Assembly: GCA_002973635.1 (NCBI GenBank)
Contig: CP027224.1
Location: forward strand, 1,622,501-1,686,500
Direction: 5' to 3'
Length of the DNA: 64,000 nucleotides
Origin: Lysinibacillus sp. B2A1
Lineage (GTDB): Bacteria > Bacillota > Bacilli > Bacillales_A > Planococcaceae
Shown one piece after another: positions 9,259 through 18,689 of this stretch (position 1 is the stretch's first letter; each line of letters begins with the position of its first letter). The notes beneath the pieces were generated by a model. It searched no databases, had not been told where the DNA came from, and saw nothing but the letters and a program-made list of their open reading frames with translations. The position numbers and the translations under genes were made by a program.

Positions 9259-9744
9259 TTATTTTGTCTTTACCTGCTCAATTTTTAATCCAAAAATTTG
9301 AGGCGGTTCAATGTTGTTCATTTGTAAATATGCAGAGATTTGTCCACGATGATGGATTTCATGTTCAGGAATCGACATTAGTATTCTCCAAGCACTTACT
9401 TCGTGACCATGAAGGGTTAAAACCTTTTTTGACAACACATCGTTACCAATTTTCAATAGCCCCTCTGTTAATTTAGTTTGACATGACTCTAAATAATTAG
9501 ATATATCCTCTAGGGAAGCCCCATTACTAGTATCATGACCAGTGTACGTCCACGAGCCATGTTCAAATATTCCAAGAAACATTAAACGAGATGATGCGAT
9601 ATGCCGCAATAAATCGCCTATAGAAAATTTATTTTCTGAGGGCTTCCAATCTAAAAGTTCATCAGGTATTGCCTTCATATATTGCATCGTTCGTTTATGA
9701 ATACCATCTAAATATTTTACATATTCCTCTATGTCATGAATCAT
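9259..9744 (-). CDS. DinB-family protein
   Basis: A 161-residue four-helix-bundle protein of the DinB/DfsB family. The C-terminal EHEIHHRGQ motif and the histidine in LLRHIASSR are the metal ligands typical of this superfamily. The ATG at 9744 is chosen over an upstream ATG at 9777 because GGAGAG lies 7 bp before it. DinB proteins resemble mycothiol- and bacillithiol-dependent transferases, so a thiol-transferase or detoxification role is possible but unproven. It stands alone between the MacB-type operon and the histidine kinase. Confidence 0.85.
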   Translation of the reverse strand: MIHDIEEYVKYLDGIHKRTMQYMKAIPDELLDWKPSENKFSIGDLLRHIASSRLMFLGIFEHGSWTYTGHDTSNGASLEDISNYLESCQTKLTEGLLKIGNDVLSKKVLTLHGHEVSAWRILMSIPEHEIHHRGQISAYLQMNNIEPPQIFGLKIEQVKTK

Positions 9745-9818
9745 GTCTTCACTCTCCAATTTTTTTCTGACATTCATTATTTATATTCTTAATTTTTCGA
9801 AATTATCCTCTTGAAAAT

Positions 9819-11258
9819 TTAAATAATAGGAAGAGTTAATGTAAATGTTGTTCCTATATTTTGTTTGCTTTTAAATGAAATAGAACCATTATGCGCTTCC
9901 ATAATATGCTTACAAATAGACAACCCAAGTCCAGCTCCTTCATTTTTCACAGCAGTCTCACTAGTAGCCTGAATACCTCTGAAGTAGCGTTCAAAAATAA
10001 AAGGCATATCCTCAGGTAGCATTCCATTACCATTATCTATGACATTAATGTATAGTAATTGGTTTTCAATATTGATGGAAACGGTTATGGAATTGCCTTT
10101 AGAAGTATGTTTTAGTGCGTTCGTAATAAGGTTTGAAAGTACCTGCTCTAGTCGATGCTCATCTGCTCGAATAAGGACATTAGGAATATACTCTGGCTCG
10201 ATAAAATGAATGCCAGTCGTTTGGACGTAATGATGAATGGGGTGCAAAATATTCGTAAAAACATCTTTGCTATATTGCTCTGTTAAGTTAACTGGGATAT
10301 GCCCAAGCTCTTTCAACGTGTGAATAAATAAATCATCAATTAGCCTGGACATTTTTTCAGTATTTGTTTGCATGATTTGAATATATGACATAAGCGAATC
10401 CATGTCAGGACAAATTCCCTCAGAAATAGCATCTAAGTAAGCTTTTATTGTTGTTAGAGGTGTTCTTACCTCATGCGAAATACTCGAAATGAGCTTTTTT
10501 TGGTTTTGCTCCTGTTCATCTCGTTGTATCGTAAGATTTTTTATTTCTAATCGCATCTGATCAAATACTGCATACAATTCACCAATTTCATCTACTCTCG
10601 GATACTCCGTTTTCTGTTCATAATTCCCTTTGACAATTTCTTCGGTACTTTTTTTCAAATTATTTAAGGGAAGTAAGATTTCCTTATTAGCCTTTCGTGT
10701 AATGTAAATGGCAAGGCCAATGATTAAAAAACATATTAGACCACTTAAAAATAAAATTGAAAAAATGCTAGTACTAGGCTGTTCCATGGGGAAGAGTACA
10801 TCTTTATCAATGGTGAAAATAGCGTTACCTAGTTGTTCATTCGTCTTACTAACTATAGGAAAGGCAATTTTTATGATTCCTGGTTGTTGTTGAGAAGTAA
10901 ATAAATCATAATGTAAATCGTTTTTTAAGCTGATAAACTGTGAAGGGTCTTCTTCTATGGAATTAAAAATAATTTTCCCATCTAATTGAACAATTGTGAT
11001 ATCTATATCTAGGCTATTGCTCATTTCTTGAAGGGAATTGCGTAAATTTAAATTTTGTTCGAAACTTGTAAAATGGTCTTCTATGTACAATAAAACGTTA
11101 TTTACCTGTAAGCGAATTTGATTGATAACGTACTTATTTGATGGTTCCTCATTTTGTTTAACAGTAGTAAGCAGTAATAGAAGGAAACAAATAAATAATA
11201 GAGAAACACAAATTAGTATAGACCACAGCCATTTCTTCATCCAAATTTTTAAATACAT
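9819..11258 (-). CDS. HAMP-containing sensor histidine kinase
   Basis: A 479-residue membrane kinase. Helix 1 covers residues 11-32 and helix 2 lies near 163-187, enclosing an extracellular sensor region of about 130 residues. A HAMP linker follows, then the phosphoacceptor box SSISHEVRTPL near residue 265, and the catalytic ATP-binding domain with the N box (LITNALKHT), G1 (IDNGNGM) and G2 (GAGLGLSI). All catalytic residues look intact. It lies 9 bp downstream of the response regulator gene and belongs to the operon starting with the ABC ATPase at 13731. Its partner regulator is split by a repeat insertion, so its output is probably lost or altered. Confidence 0.9.
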   Translation of the reverse strand: MYLKIWMKKWLWSILICVSLLFICFLLLLLTTVKQNEEPSNKYVINQIRLQVNNVLLYIEDHFTSFEQNLNLRNSLQEMSNSLDIDITIVQLDGKIIFNSIEEDPSQFISLKNDLHYDLFTSQQQPGIIKIAFPIVSKTNEQLGNAIFTIDKDVLFPMEQPSTSIFSILFLSGLICFLIIGLAIYITRKANKEILLPLNNLKKSTEEIVKGNYEQKTEYPRVDEIGELYAVFDQMRLEIKNLTIQRDEQEQNQKKLISSISHEVRTPLTTIKAYLDAISEGICPDMDSLMSYIQIMQTNTEKMSRLIDDLFIHTLKELGHIPVNLTEQYSKDVFTNILHPIHHYVQTTGIHFIEPEYIPNVLIRADEHRLEQVLSNLITNALKHTSKGNSITVSINIENQLLYINVIDNGNGMLPEDMPFIFERYFRGIQATSETAVKNEGAGLGLSICKHIMEAHNGSISFKSKQNIGTTFTLTLPII

Positions 11259-11267
11259 TGTGCTCTC

Positions 11268-12111
11268 CTACGAATGATTTTGAGTATTAAATTTATAACC
11301 AACACCCCAAACAGTTTGAAGGTAGATAGGGCAAGATGGATTGACTTCAATTTTTTCACGGAGACGTCTAATATAAACAGTTATCGTGTTTTCATCACCA
11401 TATGTGTCATAGCCCCAAACAGCATCAAGCAGCTGCGTTTTGGAGAACACCTGATTACTATTTTTCATTAGAAAAAATAGCATTTCAAACTCTTTTGCTG
11501 ATAGAGAAATATGCTTTTGATCAAGGGAAAAGGTATACTCGTTTTTATTGATAATCATTTGATCAATTTGAATTAAATCCACCTTTTCTGTATTGTCCTG
11601 CAACCATCTATCCTGTTTCCGTAAATGGGCATTTATTCTCGCTACAAGCTCACTTAAGGAAAATGGCTTCGTCATATAATCATCTGCACCGAATCCTAGA
11701 CCAAGAACCTTATCAGTATCGCTGCTGCGAGCACTTAAAATTAATATCGCAACATTGCTATCTTCTCGAATTTGACGACATAATTCGATGCCATCACAAT
11801 CAGGGAGAGATAGGTCAAGAATAACAAAATCAGGACGAGGCTGGGACAAAAAGAAAAAATGTTAGACCGAATGTATTTCGGTCTAACATTTTTTTGATTT
11901 AGGAAAGAACAATCTACTCATTGAAGCGAAAAAGTTATTGTCTGTTTTCGCTATTTTTCAAAATTATCGAGTTCTGTCCCAGCCTCTGAATAGCCTCATG
12001 TCCATTTTGAGCGATATAAGGCTCAAAATGGTTGACGCTTAAATAGTCTCTAATAATAGTAGCAATATCACTTTCATCCTCTATAATTAGCACTTTTGCT
12101 TTTTTTAACAT
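11268..12111 (-). pseudogene. OmpR-family response regulator split by a palindromic repeat
   Basis: The N-terminal part reads from ATG 12111 (MLKKAKVLIIEDESDI) for about 42 residues up to GHEAIQ, then enters a 150-bp repeat and meets TAA at 11935-11937. The remainder, with the phosphoacceptor aspartate (FVILDLSLPD), the switch lysine (MTKPFS) and an intact C-terminal winged helix, resumes as an open frame from a TTG at 11849 inside the repeat border, with no convincing ribosome binding site. About five codons of receiver sequence seem to be missing at the junction. The downstream piece lacks the acidic pocket (Glu-Asp near residue 11), so phosphorylation should fail. Without the repeat it would be an ordinary 240-residue regulator coupled to the kinase. 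Confidence 0.85.
11837..11986. repeat. 150-bp palindromic repeat (MITE-like) inside the regulator gene
   Basis: GAGGCTGGGAC at 11837-11847 and GTCCCAGCCTC at 11976-11986 are perfect 11-bp inverted ends. Inside, AATGTTAGACCGA and TCGGTCTAACATT form a second strong hairpin flanked by A and T runs. A diverged relative with the same outer end sits at 41702-41861. It contains no ORF. The layout is that of a non-autonomous mobile repeat or a mobile terminator. Confidence 0.85.
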
Positions 12112-12117
12112 AGAAAT

Positions 12118-12831
12118 TTATCTCCTTAGTAGTTTTCGATTAGCTAGGAGGAAGAATACCATAATGACTAGGCTCGCATAAATAAATATCCACGCAAATT
12201 GCCAATAAAAAATGCTTGGTATTGTTGTTATGGAATCTTCTGAATTCATCATTTCTAACGAAAGACGGACTGGAGGAAGCAGCCAAGTAAGGCCTTTCAC
12301 TTGTGATATTGTCTCGTGTAAAGCAGCGGCTACAACAGAGATTAGTAAGATGCCTAGCACACCCCACCAAGTATTGTGCCTATTTTTAACAAGCTCTCTT
12401 GTACAGATAGCTGAAAGTGCAATAGCTAGTATAGCTAAACTAAAGTGAGAAAGGAAGCCTAGTAATAGATGTAAAAATCTTGGCGTTTCTCCAAAGGCAC
12501 CAATAACAGTAGGGTAAAGTACTGATATAAAGCTTAAACCTAACGCAAGCAGTGAACAAATAATAAAAATTGCTAAATTGTATTGTGTTCGGCCTTTAGC
12601 ATGTAGCGTTGTTAATACTTTTTGCTCCTCATCCTCCGCGTGAAATAGTGTGACCGTAAACCATCCCATTAGAAAAAAGAGCATAATGGCTGTGAATGAA
12701 TAGCTATCTAATATAGGATTTGGAACAAAGGTATAATTGACGACAAGACATAGCACAAAGATTGAAAAAGGTGGAACATATTGATAAGTCCTTAAATAAT
12801 TGATAAATTGATAGCGTAATAAACTAAGCAT
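12118..12831 (-). CDS. ABC-type membrane permease subunit
   Basis: A 237-residue integral membrane protein with six predicted hydrophobic segments (near residues 20-35, 45-62, 87-110, 123-145, 155-172 and 212-232). I do not recognise a named family; the size, the six-helix layout and its place 21 bp downstream of an ABC ATPase indicate the membrane half of an ABC-2-like exporter. Its stop codon is only 6 bp from the start of the split response regulator, so the four genes (ATPase, permease, regulator, kinase) form one operon. That arrangement is typical of exporters that answer to antimicrobial or envelope stress. Confidence 0.8.
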   Translation of the reverse strand: MLSLLRYQFINYLRTYQYVPPFSIFVLCLVVNYTFVPNPILDSYSFTAIMLFFLMGWFTVTLFHAEDEEQKVLTTLHAKGRTQYNLAIFIICSLLALGLSFISVLYPTVIGAFGETPRFLHLLLGFLSHFSLAILAIALSAICTRELVKNRHNTWWGVLGILLISVVAAALHETISQVKGLTWLLPPVRLSLEMMNSEDSITTIPSIFYWQFAWIFIYASLVIMVFFLLANRKLLRR

Positions 12832-12852
12832 TCTAGTGTCTATTCCTCCTCG

Positions 12853-13731
12853 TTAAAATTGATTATAGAAATGTTCCTCCTGATAGTTGACTGGTATTAA
12901 TTGTTTGATGGAGACATTTTTGCGTAGAAGGTCTTCTAAAATACGATTGGTATCCTCTAATTTAATTACAGTAACAATTTCAAAATGGTCAGAATTTAAC
13001 TGATTTTGCTCTAGAATATCAAGAAAAGGATATAGGTTTTCCAATAGTGCCAGATCGCCAATATCAAAAATTAATCTATTATGCTGTGTCTGATTGGAAT
13101 TGAGTGAATCTGTTTGGATGATTTTGTTATTCTGAATTACAAAAACGGTGTCAACAAGATGCTGAAGCAATTTCGTTTCATGACAGGTTAGGACGATGCT
13201 TAAACCCTTGTCTTTTAAAATAGAGAGGGTTTCTTCTAAATCACTCTGTGCCTTTGGATCAAGACCTGATAATGGCTCATCCAATATTAGTAGATCCGTA
13301 TTTTCAAGCATTGCCTGCATAATCATTACCTTTTGCTTCATGCCTTTTGAAAAATGAATGATACGAATATTCCTTGATTCCTGTAAATGAAACATTTCTA
13401 GTAAATCATCAATTTTTTGCTGTAATTGTTTTGTCGCCATTCCTCGAATACTGCCCATATGAAAAAGATATTCTTCTGGTGTAAATAAAATATGTGAAGG
13501 TGTCACCTCTGGCACATACCCAATTTTTAAAGACTGTTGGTGTTTAATAACTGCACCACTGTCGGCATCTATTAATCCAGCAATGATTTTTAAAAGAGTG
13601 CTCTTTCCAGAACCGTTCTTTCCAACAAGGGCTATTATTTGGTGGGCATAAATTGATAAGAAAGCATTCTCTAAAATCTTTTTGCCTTTGTATTGTTTAG
13701 AGATGTTCTGTATTTCCATCATCATCTTCAT
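12853..13731 (-). CDS. ABC transporter ATP-binding protein
   Basis: A 292-residue ATPase with Walker A GKNGSGKST near residues 37-45, signature FSKGMKQK, Walker B LLILDEP and H-loop LTCHE. The extra C-terminal 80 residues are common in ABC-2 drug-type ATPases. An AAAGGGG ribosome binding site precedes the ATG at 13731. First gene of an operon with the permease at 12118-12831 and a two-component system. The mismatch in the signature (SKGMKQK rather than LSGGQ) is normal for this subgroup. Confidence 0.88.
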   Translation of the reverse strand: MKMMMEIQNISKQYKGKKILENAFLSIYAHQIIALVGKNGSGKSTLLKIIAGLIDADSGAVIKHQQSLKIGYVPEVTPSHILFTPEEYLFHMGSIRGMATKQLQQKIDDLLEMFHLQESRNIRIIHFSKGMKQKVMIMQAMLENTDLLILDEPLSGLDPKAQSDLEETLSILKDKGLSIVLTCHETKLLQHLVDTVFVIQNNKIIQTDSLNSNQTQHNRLIFDIGDLALLENLYPFLDILEQNQLNSDHFEIVTVIKLEDTNRILEDLLRKNVSIKQLIPVNYQEEHFYNQF

Positions 13732-13873
13732 TTTTATACCCCTTTATTTTATTGATATTTTGGTAAAATACATATGTACGATGGCACTAATTGTAAAACT
13801 AGTATAGATGAATATCTGCTCTTTTACTATGAAAATGATGGGGTAATTTTCTATTTTTGGTCATTACGTTAAA

Positions 13874-13905
13874 AAGAGTTCTGCCTAGGATATGGCAGAA
13901 CTCTT
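13874..13905 (-). terminator. Minus-strand Rho-independent terminator
   Basis: AAGAGTTCTGCC and GGCAGAACTCTT form a perfect 12-bp stem with an 8-nt loop. On the minus strand it is followed by a T run (TTTTTAACG), ending the ABC operon 13915-15656. Confidence 0.9.
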
Positions 13906-13914
13906 CTGTGTGCA

Positions 13915-14931
13915 TTATAAGGATCGATATTTTTTTAGGCTAATAATATTTAGCGCAATGAATACAAGGGCGAAGCAAGCAAGTATCACTAAATCCACAA
14001 CAATGTCATGAAAAGCATAGCCCTTATACATAACACCATTCAGTGCATCAGCCGCATAGTAAAGCGGCATAATACGTCCGATATTTTGCAGCCATTCTAC
14101 CATATTATCTAGTGGAAAAATGCCTGAAAAAAATATTTGAGGGACAATAACAAGCGGAATAAACTGCATCATTTGAAATTCAGATGCTGCAAAGCTTGAT
14201 AGCAATGCTCCTAAGGATAATGAAACAAGTGCTACAACAATATTAATAAGCAAAACAAGCCAAATGGAGCCAACATGTACTATGTCTAAAATATAAATGC
14301 CAAATAAAACGATAATAATAGTTTGAAGGAAGGCAAACAAACCATAGCCAATCATATAACCTGCGACAATTTCTGAGCGTTTAATCGGTGTTGCAAGCAG
14401 ACGTTCCAGTGTCCCGGAGGTGCGTTCCTTTAATAACGCTATCCCTGTTATTAAAAAAACGAAAAAGAAAACAAAGAAACCAGTAAGCATTGGACTAAAA
14501 ATATCAAAGATAGCGGTATTTTCATCCCCATAAATATACTCTGTCTTTAGATTGAACATAGAAGCTTGTTCAGGCTGTAAGGCTTGAGAGAGCTTCATCA
14601 TAACAGCTTTTGTACTAGAGGGATCATCATTTAATAATGTAAGCTTTATATCATTTTGCTTGATTGCTAACCATCCATCATATTTTTCTTCTTTTAACAT
14701 CGGTGAGGAATAATCATTGTTTTCCACTACTTTAACATCTACTGCTTTAAGCTTTTCGATTAATGGTGCTGGACCATTCGATACAACAAGCGTCATCTCA
14801 GGCTCATTACTATTAAAAATAAAATACATTAAGGAAAGAATAATTAAAGGTGCAATAAATAATAAAGCAAGTGTCCGTTTATCGCGTTTCATCTGCTGCA
14901 TAATTCTTGTTACGATAGCACCAATTCTCAT
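13915..14931 (-). CDS. ABC-2 type permease
   Basis: A 338-residue permease of the ABC-2 class: one N-terminal helix (about residues 22-40), an extracytoplasmic domain of some 110 residues, then five helices from about 150 onward. The cytoplasmic loop holds ERTSGTLERLLATPIKRSEI, a hallmark of the ABC2_membrane_3 family that includes linearmycin- and drug-exporting permeases. Its ATG overlaps the ATPase stop codon (ATGA), so the two are coupled. The substrate is unknown; a drug, lipid or peptide is likely. Terminated by the hairpin just downstream. Confidence 0.9.
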   Translation of the reverse strand: MRIGAIVTRIMQQMKRDKRTLALLFIAPLIILSLMYFIFNSNEPEMTLVVSNGPAPLIEKLKAVDVKVVENNDYSSPMLKEEKYDGWLAIKQNDIKLTLLNDDPSSTKAVMMKLSQALQPEQASMFNLKTEYIYGDENTAIFDIFSPMLTGFFVFFFVFLITGIALLKERTSGTLERLLATPIKRSEIVAGYMIGYGLFAFLQTIIIVLFGIYILDIVHVGSIWLVLLINIVVALVSLSLGALLSSFAASEFQMMQFIPLVIVPQIFFSGIFPLDNMVEWLQNIGRIMPLYYAADALNGVMYKGYAFHDIVVDLVILACFALVFIALNIISLKKYRSL

Positions 14932-15656
14932 AGCACGTCACCCCCAGCCTTTACAAATACCTCATCAAAACCTTGTGCTTGATAACGGTCTTTCAATTCA
15001 TGCGGAGTACCATAGGCAATAATCTGCCCATTTCTTAGCATAGCTAATTGATCACATCGTTCTGCCTCGTCCATGGCATGTGTTGTGACAAGAATTGTTT
15101 TCTGTTCCTCGTCTTTTAATCGAATAAGCTCCTGCCATATTACCTTTTTCAAGACAGGATCAATGCCAACTGTCGGTTCATCAAGAATTAAAAGTTGTGG
15201 ATTTTGGAGTAGGGCAATGGCAAGGGATAATCTTCTCTTCATTCCGCCAGAGTAATTCATGACCTTACCTTTTAAATCATCTGTCAAACGAACGAGATTG
15301 GCGGCATAGGCTACTCGTTCAGCACGTTCTTTTTTTGATAATCGAAAAAGCTTTGCAAAAAAATGAAGATTTTCTTGCCCTGTTAAATCCAAATAAAGTG
15401 CATCAGATTGTGCCATATAGCCGATATCCATTAGTAACTGCTTATGTGGAACAATTTGGTTCAATACTTGAATACTACCGTTATCAGGTTTTATCATGCC
15501 CATAATCATTTTGATTAACGTTGTTTTCCCACAGCCTGAGGGACCAAGTAATCCGATAAGCTGACCCTTTGGAATTTCTAAGGAAAGGGGTGCAATCACT
15601 TGCTTATGATGAAAATTTTTTTCAATGGAATTTAGTGATATCGCATTGTTTCCCAT
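14928..15656 (-). CDS. ABC transporter ATP-binding protein
   Basis: A 242-residue ATPase starting at ATG 15656, which has AAAGGAG 8 bp upstream; a longer GTG start at 15680 lacks a site. Walker A is GPSGCGKTT, signature YSGGMKRR, Walker B LLILDEP and the H-loop VTTHAMDE. It is coupled to the ABC-2 permease and divergent from the TetR gene at 15841, which very likely represses it. AACACAGTGTT, a small palindrome at 15676-15686, lies just before the ribosome binding site and is one candidate operator. Confidence 0.9.
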   Translation of the reverse strand: MGNNAISLNSIEKNFHHKQVIAPLSLEIPKGQLIGLLGPSGCGKTTLIKMIMGMIKPDNGSIQVLNQIVPHKQLLMDIGYMAQSDALYLDLTGQENLHFFAKLFRLSKKERAERVAYAANLVRLTDDLKGKVMNYSGGMKRRLSLAIALLQNPQLLILDEPTVGIDPVLKKVIWQELIRLKDEEQKTILVTTHAMDEAERCDQLAMLRNGQIIAYGTPHELKDRYQAQGFDEVFVKAGGDVL

Positions 15657-15840
15657 ATCTCCATCTCCTTTACTGAACACAGTGTTGATACTTGAAATTT
15701 TAAAATAGTGTATAGGGAATTACAATCAACAAATAAAGAGAATGTGTTAAGTGATTAGACTATATTGAAACCATCAAAAATTTTCGTTAGCATAAATACA
15801 AACACAAGGAATTAAAGAGTTCTGTAACAGGGGGTTAACG

Positions 15841-16434
15841 ATGTCTATTCATGAAAAGATGAATTTTGAAACAAAACAAGCAATCAAAAAAGCTTTAATC
15901 CAACAAATAGAGGAAGCGGGCTTTGAACGAGTAACCGTAAAAAATCTAGCTTTAGCTGCAAACATCAATAGAGGTACTTTTTATTTACATTATAAGGATA
16001 AGTTTGAAGTAATGGCGGATTTACAGCAGGAGCTATTAAAAGAATTAGAGTGCTATGTTAAAAATGTTCAACCTGTAGAAGCCTTCCACACCGTAAAAAC
16101 AGGACAGCTTTATCAACCATTTGTTGAGGTATTTCGATGCATTAAAAAGCATGCAAAAGTTTTTCGCGTTTTTTTAGGGGAACAGGGAAGTCCAGCCTTT
16201 ATTAATAAAATGAAAAAGGTGTTTAGTAATCATATTTTAAATAGCCTTTCTCTTATCGAAGAAGAAATACTAGATCAAGAATTTCGACAATATTTACAGG
16301 CTTTTTTAAGTTCTGCGATTATAGGAGTTATTCAGGAGTGGCTCAATAGTAGCAATGAGGATGTTAGTGTAGAGGAAATGGCAACCATCCATTTTCGCTT
16401 AATGCGATTTATCGGGAACGTAGCCACATTATAA
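15841..16434 (+). CDS. TetR/AcrR-family transcriptional regulator
   Basis: A 197-residue regulator with an N-terminal TetR helix-turn-helix (VTVKNLALAANINRGTFYLH, then YKDKFEV) and a ligand-binding C-terminal domain. CAGGGGG lies 6 bp before the ATG. It is divergent from the ABC-2 operon, with about 184 bp between the two starts, so local repression of that exporter is the simplest reading. The inducer is unknown. Confidence 0.9.
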   Translation: MSIHEKMNFETKQAIKKALIQQIEEAGFERVTVKNLALAANINRGTFYLHYKDKFEVMADLQQELLKELECYVKNVQPVEAFHTVKTGQLYQPFVEVFRCIKKHAKVFRVFLGEQGSPAFINKMKKVFSNHILNSLSLIEEEILDQEFRQYLQAFLSSAIIGVIQEWLNSSNEDVSVEEMATIHFRLMRFIGNVATL

Positions 16435-16520
16435 ATGAACACTAGTAGGATAATATTAAAATACAAAATTTCTTATATTTTGTAGAATTGACAAAAATGT
16501 AAATAAACCATAGAATAACG

Positions 16521-16536
16521 TTGACTGACTAGTCAA
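16521..16536. promoter_or_regulatory. TetR-type operator
   Basis: TTGACTGACTAGTCAA holds a 6-bp inverted repeat (TTGACT/AGTCAA) with an overlapping perfect 10-bp palindrome TGACTAGTCA. It lies 6 bp before the AAGGAG ribosome binding site of the TetR gene at 16557, where an autorepression site is expected. Confidence 0.75.
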
Positions 16537-16556
16537 TCAAAAAGGAGTGATTAGAA

Positions 16557-17174
16557 ATGCCAAGGAAATCAGAGCTTAATCAAGAATTAAGAGATGTGCG
16601 AAAAGAACAGATACTAAAAGCTGCCTTGATCGTCTTTGCGAGGAGAGGAATGGTTGCAGCAAAAATAAGTGATATTGCTAAGGAGGCTGGATTAAGTCAT
16701 GGTCTTGTCTATCATTATTTTAATTCGAAAGAAGAGATTTTTTCATTGCTTGTAAAAGAAGCTATGAATCGTTCCATAGAGGTTATTCAAAAGGCAAATG
16801 AATATAAGGGTACACCACTGGAAAAATTAAGATGGATGACAGAGAAAATCTTAAATAGCTTTATAGATTCAGAGCATACATTACTTTTTTTAATCATGAT
16901 CCAGGCAAGTACCTCGGATGCTATCCCGGCTGAAGTGAAAGAGCTACTCACAGGAGATCCGTCGTTATCACCAGTTATGTGTACATTGCCTATTATTGAA
17001 GCGGGGCAAGAAAAGGGAGAAATTATTTCAGCAAACCCTGTAACTTTGGCTGTTACTTATTATGCTTTTATACAAGGCTTAGCTATTAATAAAATTCAAT
17101 GGCCTGAATGCCCCATTCCTGATGCCAATTTACTGTTGAAAATTTTTATAAATGGAAAAGGGAGTAGCCATTAG
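16557..17174 (+). CDS. TetR/AcrR-family transcriptional regulator
   Basis: A 205-residue regulator with a standard TetR N-terminal domain (LIVFARRGMVAAKISDIAKE, then AGLSHGLVYHYF and NSKEEIF) and a C-terminal ligand domain. AAAAAGGAG precedes the ATG. The palindrome at 16521-16536 sits in its promoter, which fits autorepression. It is followed immediately by a CPBP membrane protease gene (1 bp between stop and start), so it probably controls its own operon. Confidence 0.9.
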   Translation: MPRKSELNQELRDVRKEQILKAALIVFARRGMVAAKISDIAKEAGLSHGLVYHYFNSKEEIFSLLVKEAMNRSIEVIQKANEYKGTPLEKLRWMTEKILNSFIDSEHTLLFLIMIQASTSDAIPAEVKELLTGDPSLSPVMCTLPIIEAGQEKGEIISANPVTLAVTYYAFIQGLAINKIQWPECPIPDANLLLKIFINGKGSSH

Positions 17175-17175
17175 T

Positions 17176-17820
17176 ATGAATAGTCGAAAAAATATAGCTC
17201 TTTTACTATCACCAATTATAATTATTGGCGTAGGATTTTTAACCGCAACCTTTTTTAGTCAGTACATAGATGGGTGGTCTTGGATTCCCCTGGCAGTAGT
17301 TTATTGGAGTTCTTTGGGTATTTGTATTGTCCTATTTAAAGGAGATCGATCAATTAAAAGCTGGCTGAGGAAGTCGAATAAATCAAAATTATGGATTACT
17401 ATTTCTTTATTATTGGGGATGTTTCCGTTAAGCATTCTACTAATGAATTACCAATTATTCGATTCCACTTTACTCATAATACTATGGTTAGTATTTGCTT
17501 TTATTAATCCTTGGTTTGAGGAACTTTATTGGCGCGGAGTTTTACTAGATGGGCTGAAAGATGGTTGGTCAAAATGGGGTAGCATAATATATTCCACTTT
17601 ATTTTTTGTGCTAAGCCATCCATTCATGTGGGGTGTATTTTCGATTGCTAGTAAATCCTATCATTTATATATCTATCTAAGTATAGCAGGTATTGTGTGG
17701 GCTATTACATATTTTAAAACAAAGAGCTTAAGGTGGGTTATTTTTTCACATTTTATTGTAGATATTGGTAATTTAACCGTGCTAACATTTCTAAATATTT
17801 ATTTACCACCAACCATGTAG
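17176..17820 (+). CDS. CPBP-family intramembrane protease
   Basis: A 214-residue membrane protein with about seven hydrophobic helices. The three CPBP (Abi) motifs are present: EELYWR in the first, FVLSHPF in the second, and SHFIVDIGN in the third; the two glutamates and two histidines form the presumed active site of these glutamic-type proteases (CAAX-prenyl-protease/bacteriocin-immunity superfamily). The ATG at 17176 has AAAGGGAG upstream; the longer reading overlaps the TetR gene. Family members act in bacteriocin self-immunity or protein maturation; which applies here is unknown. Confidence 0.88.
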   Translation: MNSRKNIALLLSPIIIIGVGFLTATFFSQYIDGWSWIPLAVVYWSSLGICIVLFKGDRSIKSWLRKSNKSKLWITISLLLGMFPLSILLMNYQLFDSTLLIILWLVFAFINPWFEELYWRGVLLDGLKDGWSKWGSIIYSTLFFVLSHPFMWGVFSIASKSYHLYIYLSIAGIVWAITYFKTKSLRWVIFSHFIVDIGNLTVLTFLNIYLPPTM

Positions 17821-17834
17821 CTTTTTATAAAGGA

Positions 17835-17863
17835 AAGCTTGGTTTAAATCTCAAACCAAGCTT
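17835..17863. terminator. Hairpin between convergent genes
   Basis: AAGCTTGGTTT and AAACCAAGCTT form a perfect 11-bp stem with a 7-nt loop between the CPBP gene and the convergent ABC permease. T-tracts are weak, but position and stem suggest a two-way terminator. Confidence 0.7.
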
Positions 17864-17891
17864 GCATCTATGATATAGATTGGCATACATT

Positions 17892-18689
17892 TTATAAGTA
17901 CAAATCCCGTTTCACAAAAATGCGAACAGCGAACGTGTAGCATAGTAGCCCAATAATAAATAATGTTCCAAGCATCCAAATAGCCGAGCTATCCTGAGCC
18001 ATTAATTTTTCTGGAGCAAATAGTGAATAGATTGTAAAGTACTGAAGTTTTTCTAAAGAGCCTCCCATATTGCTTAGCGCCTCAATTAAATAAAAAATAA
18101 TTGGTAAGCCCGTACTATAAGCATAGGAGGTTTTTAAATCCCTACTACTACAAGAAACAAGAAAACAATAGCCACTGATGGCAAAGTGCAAGAAAAATAG
18201 ACCTAGATTTAATGTAAGAAAAGCAGGGATATCTAATTCATTAGGAAATAGAAATTCTGAAAAGATAATGGCAACCAAAGTGGTCACAGCGAGCAGTATA
18301 AAGATGCTAGCAATTAAAAAAGATGCCTGTGTAATTACAATTTTCAATCGTCTATTTGGCGTTGCAATAAGATAGGCCATTGAACCATTATCTATATAGC
18401 CCATTATAAGTTTATTCGCTAACATAATAATGAACACCAATGGGAGGATTAATAATAAAAATCCATAGAGATAGGTGGATAAAAATTCAATTAGCGTATC
18501 ACCGATAGAACCCATCCCAAATGCGGCCATCATTTCTGGCATAGTAGCCGTAAGCTGCTTTAGAGTATCGCTCATTTCTGGATTATACATATAAACAATA
18601 CTGATAATATAGAGCATTAATACTGCGAGTATAATACAAAATAATTTAACCGTGGCTTGCATCTCATGTTTTAGCAAAGGAAAGTTCAT
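17892..18689 (-). CDS. ABC-2 type permease
   Basis: A 265-residue integral membrane protein with about six helices (near residues 17-38, 72-92, 120-142, 150-170, 178-195 and 235-255), the size and form of an ABC-2 permease in the NatB/YhaP-like range. The ATG overlaps the stop of the upstream ATPase gene by 4 bp. It is the last gene of a TetR-ATPase-permease operon and ends before the shared hairpin. The substrate is unknown. Confidence 0.85.
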   Translation of the reverse strand: MNFPLLKHEMQATVKLFCIILAVLMLYIISIVYMYNPEMSDTLKQLTATMPEMMAAFGMGSIGDTLIEFLSTYLYGFLLLILPLVFIIMLANKLIMGYIDNGSMAYLIATPNRRLKIVITQASFLIASIFILLAVTTLVAIIFSEFLFPNELDIPAFLTLNLGLFFLHFAISGYCFLVSCSSRDLKTSYAYSTGLPIIFYLIEALSNMGGSLEKLQYFTIYSLFAPEKLMAQDSSAIWMLGTLFIIGLLCYTFAVRIFVKRDLYL

